A stretch of 64,000 nucleotides of DNA from Herbaspirillum robiniae (GTDB lineage: Bacteria > Pseudomonadota > Gammaproteobacteria > Burkholderiales > Burkholderiaceae_D): the NCBI RefSeq assembly GCF_002213415.1, contig NZ_NJGU01000004.1, positions 434,001 to 498,000 on the forward strand. The letters run 5' to 3'. The notes beneath the pieces are model-generated. The model had not been told where the DNA came from. It made no database searches and saw only the letters and a program-made list of their open reading frames with translations. Shown piece by piece: positions 47,190-55,288 of this stretch. Position 1 is the first letter of the stretch. Every line of letters starts with the position of its first letter. Made by a program: the position numbers and the translations under genes.

Positions 47190-47786
47190 TCACGCCTTGG
47201 CGGGTTTCTTCAGGACCTTGGCTTCAAGGTCCCACATCGCCCGGTCGCTGGTGGAGATCGCCACCGCCCCGTGGGCGATGGCGGTACGCGCGTTCTCCTC
47301 ATTGCAGACGAAACCCGAGGCCACGATGGGCGGCAGCAGCTGGCGGTCGCCCTCGTGCAGGTGGGCCAGCATCGGGGCCGGCATCAGCTGCACCAGGTTG
47401 GGATCGCTCTGTTCCAGCGCCTTGACGCTGCGCGGCCAGGTCGAGCGGTCGGTCACGAATACCTTCTGCATGCTCACCATGCCGGCGCGGTTGGCGCGCT
47501 GGATGGTGGCCACGCGGGTCGAGACCAGGCTGGTCACCCCGATGTCGGCCAGGTACTCCACGCCGCCCTTGTCCTGCGACAGGCCTTCGCAGCTATCAAT
47601 GTTGACGATGGCGTACTTGCCCGCCCTGGTCAGCGTGGCGATCACCGGCTGCAGCTTGCGCAGGTCGACGTTGGCCACGATGGAAACCTCCGCCGCGCTG
47701 GCGATGAAGGCCTCCAGCTGGTCGGTGCCGTACAGGGTCGCGATGACCGGGTGGCGCGTCAGCCGCGCACCGAGGGACTTGTCCAT
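47190..47786 (-). CDS. glpP: GlpP-type glycerol-3-phosphate-responsive antiterminator
   Basis: 198-residue TIM-barrel-like GlpP protein. Segments match the family: HPVIATLYGTDQLEAFIASA, KYAIVNIDSCEGLSQDKGGV, YLADIGVTSLVSTRVATIQR, MVSMQKVFVTDRS, IVASGFVCNEENARTAIAHG, AVAISTSDRAMWD. In Bacillus, GlpP with glycerol-3-phosphate relieves termination in the glpD leader. It is the last gene of the glycerol operon, 27 bp after the flavoprotein gene. GlpP is uncommon in betaproteobacteria as far as I know. Confidence 0.88.
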   Translation of the reverse strand: MDKSLGARLTRHPVIATLYGTDQLEAFIASAAEVSIVANVDLRKLQPVIATLTRAGKYAIVNIDSCEGLSQDKGGVEYLADIGVTSLVSTRVATIQRANRAGMVSMQKVFVTDRSTWPRSVKALEQSDPNLVQLMPAPMLAHLHEGDRQLLPPIVASGFVCNEENARTAIAHGAVAISTSDRAMWDLEAKVLKKPAKA

Positions 47787-47813
47787 CTGCTTGTTTCGTC
47801 TCGTCTGGGTTGA

Positions 47814-49364
47814 TTATGTCGACTCGTGCGGGAGCGCGTCGGTGAGGCCGAGCTTCCCGGGGTTGAGTATGTTTTTGGGGTCCAGCGCCTGCTTCACCGT
47901 CGCCAGCAGGGGGAAGGCCGTGTTCAGCGAGGCTTCCATGTAAGGCGCGCGCAAGAGGCCGATGCCGTGGTGGTGGCTCAGCGCCGCATTGTAGCGGATC
48001 AGTACCGCGTTGGCGGCGTCCCAGGCCTGGCGATACCACTTCTGGCGGTCTTCCACCGCGACTTCCCCGCGCAGCGAGAAATACAGGCAGGCGCCGTCCA
48101 CATAAGCATGCGACTGGTGGGCCGAACCCGCCAGCGTGCCGGGCACCGCGTTGATGGCCTTGACCACATCGTCGTAGATCGCCGGCAGGTCGCGCCAGGG
48201 GCCGGACATTTCCAGCGTGTCGGCGACGAAACCGGGGCTGCGCTTGAAGCCTTCGGCGCTCTTGCCGGTCAGGTAGCGGGTGTCGAGCCAGCGCTCGAAG
48301 ATGGCCTCGCCGTCCAGCTTCTCGCCCAGCTGCGCGCACACGCGCTCGCTGATGCTCATGACGGCGTCGACCATTTCGCGCGGGCCTTCGTCGGCGATCA
48401 GCAGCACGTTGCTCTGCGGCAGGCTGAACTGCACGCCGCTTTCCAGCTCGTCGTACAGGCGCAGCGCGGCCGGGTTGGCGCCGTTCTGCATGATCTGGCG
48501 GCAGGCTTCCAGGCCGACGGCGAAGCTCTTGAAGCCGTAGGCGATGGCGCGGCCGTAGTCGGGCAGGCGATGCAGCTTGAAGCGGGCGCGCACGATCACG
48601 CCCAGCATGCCTTCGGAGCCGATGAACATCTGTTGCAGGTCGGGGCCCAGCGCGGCGCGCGAGTAGCCGCCGACGGTCACCAGGCGGCCGTCGGCCAGCA
48701 CCACGTCCATGCCGAACACCATGTCTTCGATCTTGCCGTAGCGGGTCGAGAGCTGGCCGGCGCCGCGGCAGGCGATCCAGCCGCCCACGGTGCTGATGGC
48801 GTAGGACGAGGGCCAGTGGCCCATGGTCATGCCGTATTCCTTCTGGATGGTTTCTTCGAAGATGTCGCCGAACATGCCGGCTTCCACTTCCACGATCTGG
48901 CTGTCGCGGTCGAAACCGAGCATGCGGTTCAGCCCGCAAACGTCCAGCACGATGCCGCCGCGCACCGGCAGCGCGGCGCCGGTGACGTTGCTGCGGCCGG
49001 CCGACACGGTCAGCGGGATGCCGCCGGCATGGGCGATGCGCATGACGGCCTGCACCTGCTCCACCGTGGACACGCGCACGATCACCGCGCGCGGGGTGGC
49101 CGGCTTGCCGGCGGTCTCGGTCATCATGGAGCCGGCCCACCAGTCGCGCGTCCACGCCACCACGTCGGAGGTGGCGGTCATGACGTCGTCGGCGGCCGCG
49201 CGCAGCGCGGCGATGGTGGCGTCGGCCGGCAGCACGGCGTCGCGCTGCAGGCCCGGCGCGTCGGGCGTCTCCTTGATGGCGGCGGCGAAGGCGGGCGGGG
49301 TGTGCGCGCCGACGATGTAGTTGCCGCGGTTGTAGCCGCGTTTGATGGCTTCTTTGCTGATCAT
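47814..49364 (-). CDS. Alkyl-dihydroxyacetonephosphate-synthase-like FAD oxidase
   Basis: 516 residues. N-terminal FAD-binding_4 (PCMH/VAO) domain with AVIVRVSTVEQVQAVMRIAH, GIPLTVSAGRSNVTGAALPV, GHWPSSYAISTVGGWIACRG, and the C-terminal FAD-oxidase cap. The His triplet motif SHHHGIGLLRAPYME near the C-terminus is the active-site signature of alkyl-DHAP synthases. The starting ATG overlaps the glpD stop (ATGA). A role in oxidising or using a glycerol-phosphate derivative is inferred from the operon; true ether-lipid synthesis is not shown. Confidence 0.85.
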   Translation of the reverse strand: MISKEAIKRGYNRGNYIVGAHTPPAFAAAIKETPDAPGLQRDAVLPADATIAALRAAADDVMTATSDVVAWTRDWWAGSMMTETAGKPATPRAVIVRVSTVEQVQAVMRIAHAGGIPLTVSAGRSNVTGAALPVRGGIVLDVCGLNRMLGFDRDSQIVEVEAGMFGDIFEETIQKEYGMTMGHWPSSYAISTVGGWIACRGAGQLSTRYGKIEDMVFGMDVVLADGRLVTVGGYSRAALGPDLQQMFIGSEGMLGVIVRARFKLHRLPDYGRAIAYGFKSFAVGLEACRQIMQNGANPAALRLYDELESGVQFSLPQSNVLLIADEGPREMVDAVMSISERVCAQLGEKLDGEAIFERWLDTRYLTGKSAEGFKRSPGFVADTLEMSGPWRDLPAIYDDVVKAINAVPGTLAGSAHQSHAYVDGACLYFSLRGEVAVEDRQKWYRQAWDAANAVLIRYNAALSHHHGIGLLRAPYMEASLNTAFPLLATVKQALDPKNILNPGKLGLTDALPHEST

Positions 49365-51049
49365 GCTGTGTCTCCCATAAGAACGGATTTTTCAAGAGCG
49401 ATCGAACGCTGATAGGCGTCGACCTGGATGGCGGCGTCGTGCGGGGAAATTCCCAGCTCGGCCTGAAGTATCTGCGCCACGCGCGGGGCGGCCTGGGCCG
49501 AGGCGTCGCGCGCCATCAGGCGCGCGCGGGTGCGCCGCGAGAGCACGTCGTCGACGGTGCCGGCCAGCTCGTGGCGCACCGCATAGACGATCTCGGCTTC
49601 GGTGTAGGGCAGGCCTTCGATCAGCGGGCGCGACAGCGCCGGGTCGGCCTGCATGATGTCGCTGACGAAGCGCGCCTCGGTGCCGTAGCGCTCGCCCAGG
49701 TGCGCCGACATGCCGCCGGAGGCCACGATGGCTTCCGGGTCGTAGCCGGCCGCGCCCAGCAGGTAGGCCGACTTGGTGCTGCAGCGCGCGCGCCGTCCCA
49801 GTACCTTCTGGACGGCGTCTACCGTCTGCTCGGCCATGTGGCGCGAGGTGGTGAGCTTGCCGCCGACGATGGTGACCAGGCCGTCGGGCGCGGTATGGAT
49901 CTCGTGGTCGCGGCTGATCTCCAGCGTCTTGCCGCCGGGCGGCGCCACCAGCGGCCGGCAGCCGGCGATGCTGCCGACCACGTCTTCGGGCTGCAGGTCG
50001 GTCCTGAGCGCCGAGCGCGCGCCTTCGAGCAGGAAGTCGAGTTCGCGCCGGGTGCACATGACGTCGTCGAGGTCGCCGTCGTAGTCCTCGTCGGTGGTGC
50101 CGAGGTAGGAGACGTTGCCCCAGCGCGTGATGGTGGCGCGCCGGCTGCGGCCCGGCACCGGGATGGTGACGGTGCAGTCGTTGCGGATCTTGATCCAGGG
50201 GATGGCCACGTGCACGCCCTTGGCGGGACGCACGTGGAAGGCTTTTTCTTCGCCCTTGCGACGTCCGCTCCAGTCGCGCAGCCAGACGCCGGTGGCCATG
50301 ATCACGGCCGCCGCGCGCACGCGGATCTCGCGGCCGTCGGCATGGACGATGGCGCCGTCGACCTTGCCGCCGGCGTCGCGGGTGATCTCTTCCACCCGCG
50401 CGTGATTGGTCACGGCCGCGCCGTGGAAGGCGGCGGTGCGGGCCACGGTGAGCGTGAGGCGGGCGTCGTCGACGCGGGCGTCGAAGTACATGAAGCCGCC
50501 GGTCAGGTGCTCTTCGTTGAAGGTGGGGCAGTGCGAGAGCACCTCGGCCTTGGTCAGCTTCTGGTGCAGGATGCCCTCGCGCCAGCCGCCGGCCAGGTCG
50601 TAGGTCCACAGCAGGCTGTCGAAGGCCTTGGCCAGGCGCTTGTCGAACACGCCGTCGCGCTCCATGACCGGGAACAGGAAGGGCAGGCGCTGCACCAGAT
50701 GGCGCGCGTTGCGGCGCAGGCGCTGGCGCTCCAGCAGCGAATGGCGCACCAGCCCGAGGTTGCCCTGCTCGATGTAGCGCAGGCCGCCGTGCACCATCTT
50801 GGAAGACTTGGACGAGGTGCCGGAGGCGAAGTCGCTCTTCTCCACCAGCGCCACGCGGTAGCCGCGCAGGCTGGCGTCAAGCGCGGCATAGGCGCCGGTG
50901 ATGCCGCCGCCGACGACCAGGATGTCGAAGCTGTCGGCCTCCAGCCGGTCCAGCTGCTCGCGGCGCGACAAGCGCAACGGATCGGTGCTGGCCATGGCGG
51001 CGCGCTGGCGGGCGGCGCGGCCGAATGAAAATGCGGGTAATGCAATCAT
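49361..51049 (-). CDS. glpD: Aerobic glycerol-3-phosphate dehydrogenase
   Basis: 562 residues. The GxGxxG FAD motif is FDILVVGGGITGAYAALDAS, followed by the GlpD signature LVEKSDFASGTSSKSSKMVH with HGGLRYIEQGN. The substrate domain has TIVGGKLTTSRHMAEQTVDA and the C-terminal cap domain is present. It oxidises glycerol-3-phosphate to DHAP with quinone at the membrane. ATG 51049 has GGAG upstream; an in-frame ATG at 50995 is an alternative start. Confidence 0.94.
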   Translation of the reverse strand: MIALPAFSFGRAARQRAAMASTDPLRLSRREQLDRLEADSFDILVVGGGITGAYAALDASLRGYRVALVEKSDFASGTSSKSSKMVHGGLRYIEQGNLGLVRHSLLERQRLRRNARHLVQRLPFLFPVMERDGVFDKRLAKAFDSLLWTYDLAGGWREGILHQKLTKAEVLSHCPTFNEEHLTGGFMYFDARVDDARLTLTVARTAAFHGAAVTNHARVEEITRDAGGKVDGAIVHADGREIRVRAAAVIMATGVWLRDWSGRRKGEEKAFHVRPAKGVHVAIPWIKIRNDCTVTIPVPGRSRRATITRWGNVSYLGTTDEDYDGDLDDVMCTRRELDFLLEGARSALRTDLQPEDVVGSIAGCRPLVAPPGGKTLEISRDHEIHTAPDGLVTIVGGKLTTSRHMAEQTVDAVQKVLGRRARCSTKSAYLLGAAGYDPEAIVASGGMSAHLGERYGTEARFVSDIMQADPALSRPLIEGLPYTEAEIVYAVRHELAGTVDDVLSRRTRARLMARDASAQAAPRVAQILQAELGISPHDAAIQVDAYQRSIALEKSVLMGDTA

Positions 51050-51067
51050 GTCTTGTGTTTCTCCGGC

Positions 51068-52588
51068 TCAGTGCGTTGCGAATTGCTGCGCGTGGCGCAG
51101 CTCGGAGGCGATCCGGGCGTGCCACAGTCCGCGCTTTTGCGCGCGTTCGTCTTCGCCGATGCGGGGTTCGAAGACGGTGTCGATCTTGGCGGTGGCGCGC
51201 GCCTCCTGCATGGAATCCCACAACAGGCCGGAGGAGCCGGCCAGGTAGGCGATGCCCCGCAGGCTGGCGCGGTCGGTCTCTTTCATGCGCTGGATGGGGA
51301 TGCCGGTCAGGTCGGCCTGCATCTGCAGCAGCACGTCGCTGCCCGAGAGGCCGCCGCCCACGGTGAGCGTGGAGACCGGCACCGCCGCCAGCTCGCGGTT
51401 GGCTTCGATGCAGGACGCGACCGAATGGGCGATGCCTTCGAGGATGGCGTAGGCGATCTCGGCCTGGGTGGTGGCCATGGACACGCCGTTGAGCGCGGCG
51501 CGCGCGTCCGGTTGCATCTGCGGCACGCGCAGTCCGGTCAGCGCCGGGATGAAGGTGACCCCGCGCGAGGATGGCACGGTGGCGGCCAGCGCGCTGATGT
51601 GGCGGGCGTTGTCGAACCAGCGCAGCTTGTCGCAGACCCAGTTCAGCAGCGAGCCGGTGGTGGCGACGAAGGTCTCGACCGAGAAGTGCGAGACGCCGCC
51701 CTGGCGCCGCGCCGTCATGGTCAGCGTGCTGTCGGACTGGCCGCTGCGCGCGGGCAGGCGCGGCCCGACCAGCAGGTCGACGAAGCTGCCGGTGCCATGC
51801 AGGCACATGGACTGGCCGGCGTCCAGGCAGCCCAGCCCGATGGCGCCGGAGAGCTGGTCGCCGGCGCAGGCCAGGATGGGGACATCGATGCCCAGCAGGT
51901 CGGAGCGCGTGCGGCCGAAGTCGTCGGCATCCTGGCGCAGTTCCGGCAGCAGCGCGCGCGGGAAGCCCAGCGCGTCGATCCAGTCGAGCTGGTAGCGGTG
52001 CTGGGCCAGCTCATAGGCGTTGCAGGAGGTGGCGTTGGTGGGCGTGGTGAAGGCCGCGCGCCGGTCGGAGAGGTGCCAGAGCAGCCAGGTGTCGACCGTG
52101 CCGAAGGCCAGCCGGCCCTGTTCCCAGGCTTGCCCCACGGCGGGCGTGTCGCGCAGGTGGCGCGCCGCCCACAGGTAGGGCGAGCGTACGCCGCAGGGGC
52201 GGCCCACGCTGTGGCGCAGGCGCGGATTCCACTGCGGCGCCAGCTGGTCCAGTTCGGCGGCATAGCGGGTGTCCTGCCACACCATGGCCGGCACCAGCGC
52301 GCGGCCGGTCGAGGTGTCCCACAGCACGGCGGTGGCGCGCTGGGTGGCGATGGCCAGCGCCGCGACGTGGAGGTGTTCCTCCTGCGCCTGGCGCAGCGTG
52401 GCGCGGCAGACGGCGATGGTTTTTTCCAGCAGGGCGTTGGCGTCCTGCTCGACCACGCCGGGGCGCGGCGAGTCCGCCTGCAGCACTTCGTACTGCAGGC
52501 AGGACACATGTCCGTCGGCGGCGACGACCGCCGCGCGCGTGCCCGAGGTGCCCTCGTCGATGGCGAGGATGACTTCCTTTTTCATCAT
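51068..52588 (-). CDS. FGGY carbohydrate kinase, glycerol-kinase-like
   Basis: 506 residues. FGGY_N begins ILAIDEGTSGTRAAVVAADG, with RPGVVEQDANALLEKTIAVC (as PGWVEHDP in GlpK) and ATQRATAVLWDTSTGRALVP. FGGY_C has HGTGSFVDLLVGPR, FIPALTGLRVPQMQPDARAA and TVGGGLSGSDVLLQMQADLT. Operon context (GlpD, GlpP) argues for glycerol as substrate, but several GlpK contact residues cannot be confirmed by eye, so another polyol is possible. The start overlaps the transporter stop (ATGA). Confidence 0.85.
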   Translation of the reverse strand: MMKKEVILAIDEGTSGTRAAVVAADGHVSCLQYEVLQADSPRPGVVEQDANALLEKTIAVCRATLRQAQEEHLHVAALAIATQRATAVLWDTSTGRALVPAMVWQDTRYAAELDQLAPQWNPRLRHSVGRPCGVRSPYLWAARHLRDTPAVGQAWEQGRLAFGTVDTWLLWHLSDRRAAFTTPTNATSCNAYELAQHRYQLDWIDALGFPRALLPELRQDADDFGRTRSDLLGIDVPILACAGDQLSGAIGLGCLDAGQSMCLHGTGSFVDLLVGPRLPARSGQSDSTLTMTARRQGGVSHFSVETFVATTGSLLNWVCDKLRWFDNARHISALAATVPSSRGVTFIPALTGLRVPQMQPDARAALNGVSMATTQAEIAYAILEGIAHSVASCIEANRELAAVPVSTLTVGGGLSGSDVLLQMQADLTGIPIQRMKETDRASLRGIAYLAGSSGLLWDSMQEARATAKIDTVFEPRIGEDERAQKRGLWHARIASELRHAQQFATH

Positions 52589-54048
52589 GGTTGGCTCTTG
52601 TCGATGGCCGGGGTCATGAAGGCGGGCTGGTCGCCGCGGTCGTCCTTGAATTGCGGGGCGCCGCTTTCATTGTCCGGGTTGATGGTGGTGCGGGTCGGAT
52701 CCCAGCGGATGGAGAAGCAGATGATGCTGGCCACCAGCGGGACCACGGAGAGGATCAGGAAAGTGGTTTCCAGGCCGTACTGCGCCCGGAACAGCGGGAA
52801 CACCAGCAGGCCAAGCGCCGCGCCGATGGAGCCGAGCGCGCCGATGATGCCGTTGGCGCCGGCGCGCAGCTCGCTGCGGAAGGACAGCGAAGACAGGCTC
52901 TTGCCGTTGGCGCCGGGGCCGCCGGAGTGGAACAGGATGAACAGCGACGGCACGATCACCGCGACCCACAACGGCATCTTGCCGTTGAACAGGCCCAGCA
53001 CCAGCAGCATCAGGAACACCGCCGCGAAACCGAACGCCGAGGCGCGCCGCAAGCCCAGCTTGCGGCCGATCAGCGGCGAGAGGAAACCGCCGAAGATGCC
53101 GAAGACGTTGAACACCAGCGCGCCGATGGTGGAGTAGATGAAGTCCTTGCCGAACAGCGCGGCGCTGATCAGCGGCAGGTACCAGCCGATGGCGAAGTAC
53201 TGGATCGATTGCCCGATCTGCACGGTGGCGGCCAGGATGGTGCGCGGCAGGTAGACGCCGCGGAAGATCAGCAGCACGTTGGCCAGGCCGCGGCGCGCCA
53301 TGTTGGTGACCGGGATGCGCTCGGCGTGCGGCGCGGCGACGAAGTCGCGGCCGTAGATGCGGGTCATGGCGGCGGCCGCGTCTTCCAGCCTTTCCTTGCG
53401 GGCCAGCCAGGTCGGGCTCTCGATCAGGAACATCAACTGCAGCGCCAGGATGGCCAGGCCGAACACGGCGATGGCGCCCACCGAATAGCGCCAGATGGTG
53501 TCGCCCACGTCCCATGAGTAGAACATCATCGCCAGCAGCAGGTTGGTGCACACGGCGGTGTACCACATGCCTTGCCAGGTGTTGAGGCGGCTCTTGAGCT
53601 TGACCGGCGTGAACTCGGCCAGCACCGCCATGGCGATGGCGAAGTCGATGCCGTAGGCGGCGCCGGCGAAGAAGCGGCCGGCCAGGATGACCTGGAAGTC
53701 CGGCGCGAACACCACCAGCAACGCGCCGGCCACCGCCAGCACCTTGGCCAGGATCAGCGGGCGCACACGGCCCCAGCGGTCGGCCATCCAGCCACCGATG
53801 GGATTGAAGGCGATCGCCACCCACGAGGCGAACGACGTCAGCAGCGCGACCTGGGCCGGCGTGAGCTGCAGGTTGCGCGTCATCGGGGCCAGGCCCGCGC
53901 TGAGCGCCGAATTGGAAAACGCGTCGAGGAACAGTCCGCCCAGGGCGAGCCACCAGACAAGGCCGGCGCGGCCGCGAATACCAGGACAGGAATCTATGAA
54001 GGCGATGACATCGTCGATGCCACGAAGCTTGACGGCAGCAGTTTGCAC
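52585..54048 (-). CDS. MFS transporter of the glycerol operon
   Basis: 487 residues, sugar-porter/AAHS-like MFS protein with 12 helices. Motif A is GGWMADRWGRVRPLILAKVL; the repeat in the second half is SPLIGRKLGLRRASAFGFAA. RFFAGAAYGIDFAIAMAVLA and FTPVKLKSRLNTWQGMWYT are typical of helices 4-5. GTG 54048 is preferred because AAGGAG (54055-54060) lies 6 nt upstream; ATG 54087 would put the regulatory hairpin region inside the gene. Being first in the operon and with no GlpF present, it may import glycerol or a glycerol derivative. Confidence 0.85.
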   Translation of the reverse strand: MQTAAVKLRGIDDVIAFIDSCPGIRGRAGLVWWLALGGLFLDAFSNSALSAGLAPMTRNLQLTPAQVALLTSFASWVAIAFNPIGGWMADRWGRVRPLILAKVLAVAGALLVVFAPDFQVILAGRFFAGAAYGIDFAIAMAVLAEFTPVKLKSRLNTWQGMWYTAVCTNLLLAMMFYSWDVGDTIWRYSVGAIAVFGLAILALQLMFLIESPTWLARKERLEDAAAAMTRIYGRDFVAAPHAERIPVTNMARRGLANVLLIFRGVYLPRTILAATVQIGQSIQYFAIGWYLPLISAALFGKDFIYSTIGALVFNVFGIFGGFLSPLIGRKLGLRRASAFGFAAVFLMLLVLGLFNGKMPLWVAVIVPSLFILFHSGGPGANGKSLSSLSFRSELRAGANGIIGALGSIGAALGLLVFPLFRAQYGLETTFLILSVVPLVASIICFSIRWDPTRTTINPDNESGAPQFKDDRGDQPAFMTPAIDKSQP

Positions 54049-54101
54049 AGCGGTCTCCTTATGTTGTTCTGTAAGAGGCCGCAGCAAGCTGCACGCGTGA
54101 C

Positions 54102-54124
54102 GAGACCATCCTACAGATGGTCTC
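54102..54124 (-). promoter_or_regulatory. Leader hairpin with potential anti-Shine-Dalgarno arm
   Basis: GAGACCATC-N5-GATGGTCTC forms a 9-bp stem about 54 bases before the GTG of the transporter gene. The GGTCTC arm is also complementary to GAGACC inside the Shine-Dalgarno region AAGGAGACC (54052-54060), so two alternative pairings are possible. No U-tract follows. Relevant because the operon encodes GlpP, an antiterminator. Confidence 0.4.
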
Positions 54125-54232
54125 TTATCTGAATCTGCCCGGCGATTCTATGAGGGCCGCGCGGGGCCTGTCAACACAAGTCGATGTTGCACTGCGGTCG
54201 CAGGCGTGGGGGAAGAAGCGGTGGAAAGCGCC

Positions 54233-54958
54233 TCAGCCGATCGCTGCCCACAGCAGCGAGATGCCGGAGGCGATGAGCAGGACGTCGAGCAGCAACTGGT
54301 GATGGCGCTCGCTCATTTTCATCACGAAGGCCTTGCCCACGAAGGTGCCCGCCATCAGCGAGGCGCCCACCAGCAGGCCCTGCAGGAAGACATCCAGCGG
54401 CATCGCGCCCATCTCGCGGAAGGTCAGCACCTTGCTCACATACAGCGCCAGCGAACTGGCCGCTTCGGTGGAGAGGAAGGCGCCCTTGGCCAGGCCATAG
54501 GACGTGAACGCCGGCACGCTCAGCGGACCGGTGGAGAGCACGATGCCGGTCAGGTAGCCGATGCCCGCGCCGCATAGCGAGAGCTGCCACAACCTGAGCT
54601 TGAAGTTGCGCTGCCTGAGCCAGTGGCGCACCGGTACCATGGCGATGAAGAAGGCGCCCAGGCCGACCTCGATCCAGTGCGAGGGCAGCCGCAGCAGCGT
54701 GCGTGCGCCGAGGATCGCGGCCGGCACGCCGGTCACCGAATAGGCGGCGAAGGCGCGCCAGTCGACCACGCGCCACCAGGCCATCACGCGCGACAAGTTC
54801 GCCATCACCGCCGCCACCGCCATGATGGGCACTGCTTGTTTGGGACCGAAGTTGTACACCAGCACCGGCAGCAGCATGATGGAGGAGCCGGTGCCGATGA
54901 CACCGCTGATCATGCCGGCGAGCAGGCCGACGGCGAGGACGAAGAGATAGGCTGCCAC
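54233..54958 (-). CDS. TauE/SafE family membrane permease
   Basis: 241 residues from GTG 54958; in-frame ATGs at 55006 and 55030 would add a polar leader overlapping the probable promoter. About eight helices: VAAYLFVLAVGLLAGMISGV, GTGSSIMLLPVLVYNFGPKQ (the TauE/SafE half-repeat motif), VMANLSRVMAWWRVVDWRAF, and the second repeat ending GASLMAGTFVGKAF. Family members export sulfite or organosulfur anions, but substrates vary. Single-gene unit. Confidence 0.8.
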   Translation of the reverse strand: MAAYLFVLAVGLLAGMISGVIGTGSSIMLLPVLVYNFGPKQAVPIMAVAAVMANLSRVMAWWRVVDWRAFAAYSVTGVPAAILGARTLLRLPSHWIEVGLGAFFIAMVPVRHWLRQRNFKLRLWQLSLCGAGIGYLTGIVLSTGPLSVPAFTSYGLAKGAFLSTEAASSLALYVSKVLTFREMGAMPLDVFLQGLLVGASLMAGTFVGKAFVMKMSERHHQLLLDVLLIASGISLLWAAIG

Positions 54959-54986
54959 GAAAATTTCACTTTTTTGGGGATCCGAA

Positions 54987-54992
54987 ATTATA
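54987..54992 (-). promoter_or_regulatory. Consensus -10 of the TauE/SafE gene
   Basis: TATAAT on the minus strand, 28 bp before GTG 54958. No good -35 at 16-18 bp. It favours the short start of the downstream gene. Confidence 0.4.
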
Positions 54993-55288
54993 CGGTGTGG
55001 CGCCATGGAACTGCTGGGGATTCGGTGCACATGGGTGATGTGCAGGAAGAGCTGGTAAGCGTTTCATCTGTCATTCGAACTGCGCTGATTTTTAAGCTGC
55101 AAAGGTAGCCGGCAGTTGATTCGTTGATAGTCTCTGCGTAATTTCCTTCGTTTCGCATCCTGCAGTGCGTAGGCGTCGGGCCTCATTCTCCGGCGAGACA
55201 GATAGATCGGGCCTGTACACGCATCGGCGTCAATCCCCAGGCTTCCGAGCCGCCTCCGGCCGCTGCGATGCTTATCGGGGAGTCCGAC

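Noticed and set aside
47596-49395. 599-residue minus-strand frame overlapping the flavoprotein gene
   Set aside because: Arg-rich frame shadow in another register of the AGPS-like gene; the real frame has intact FAD motifs.
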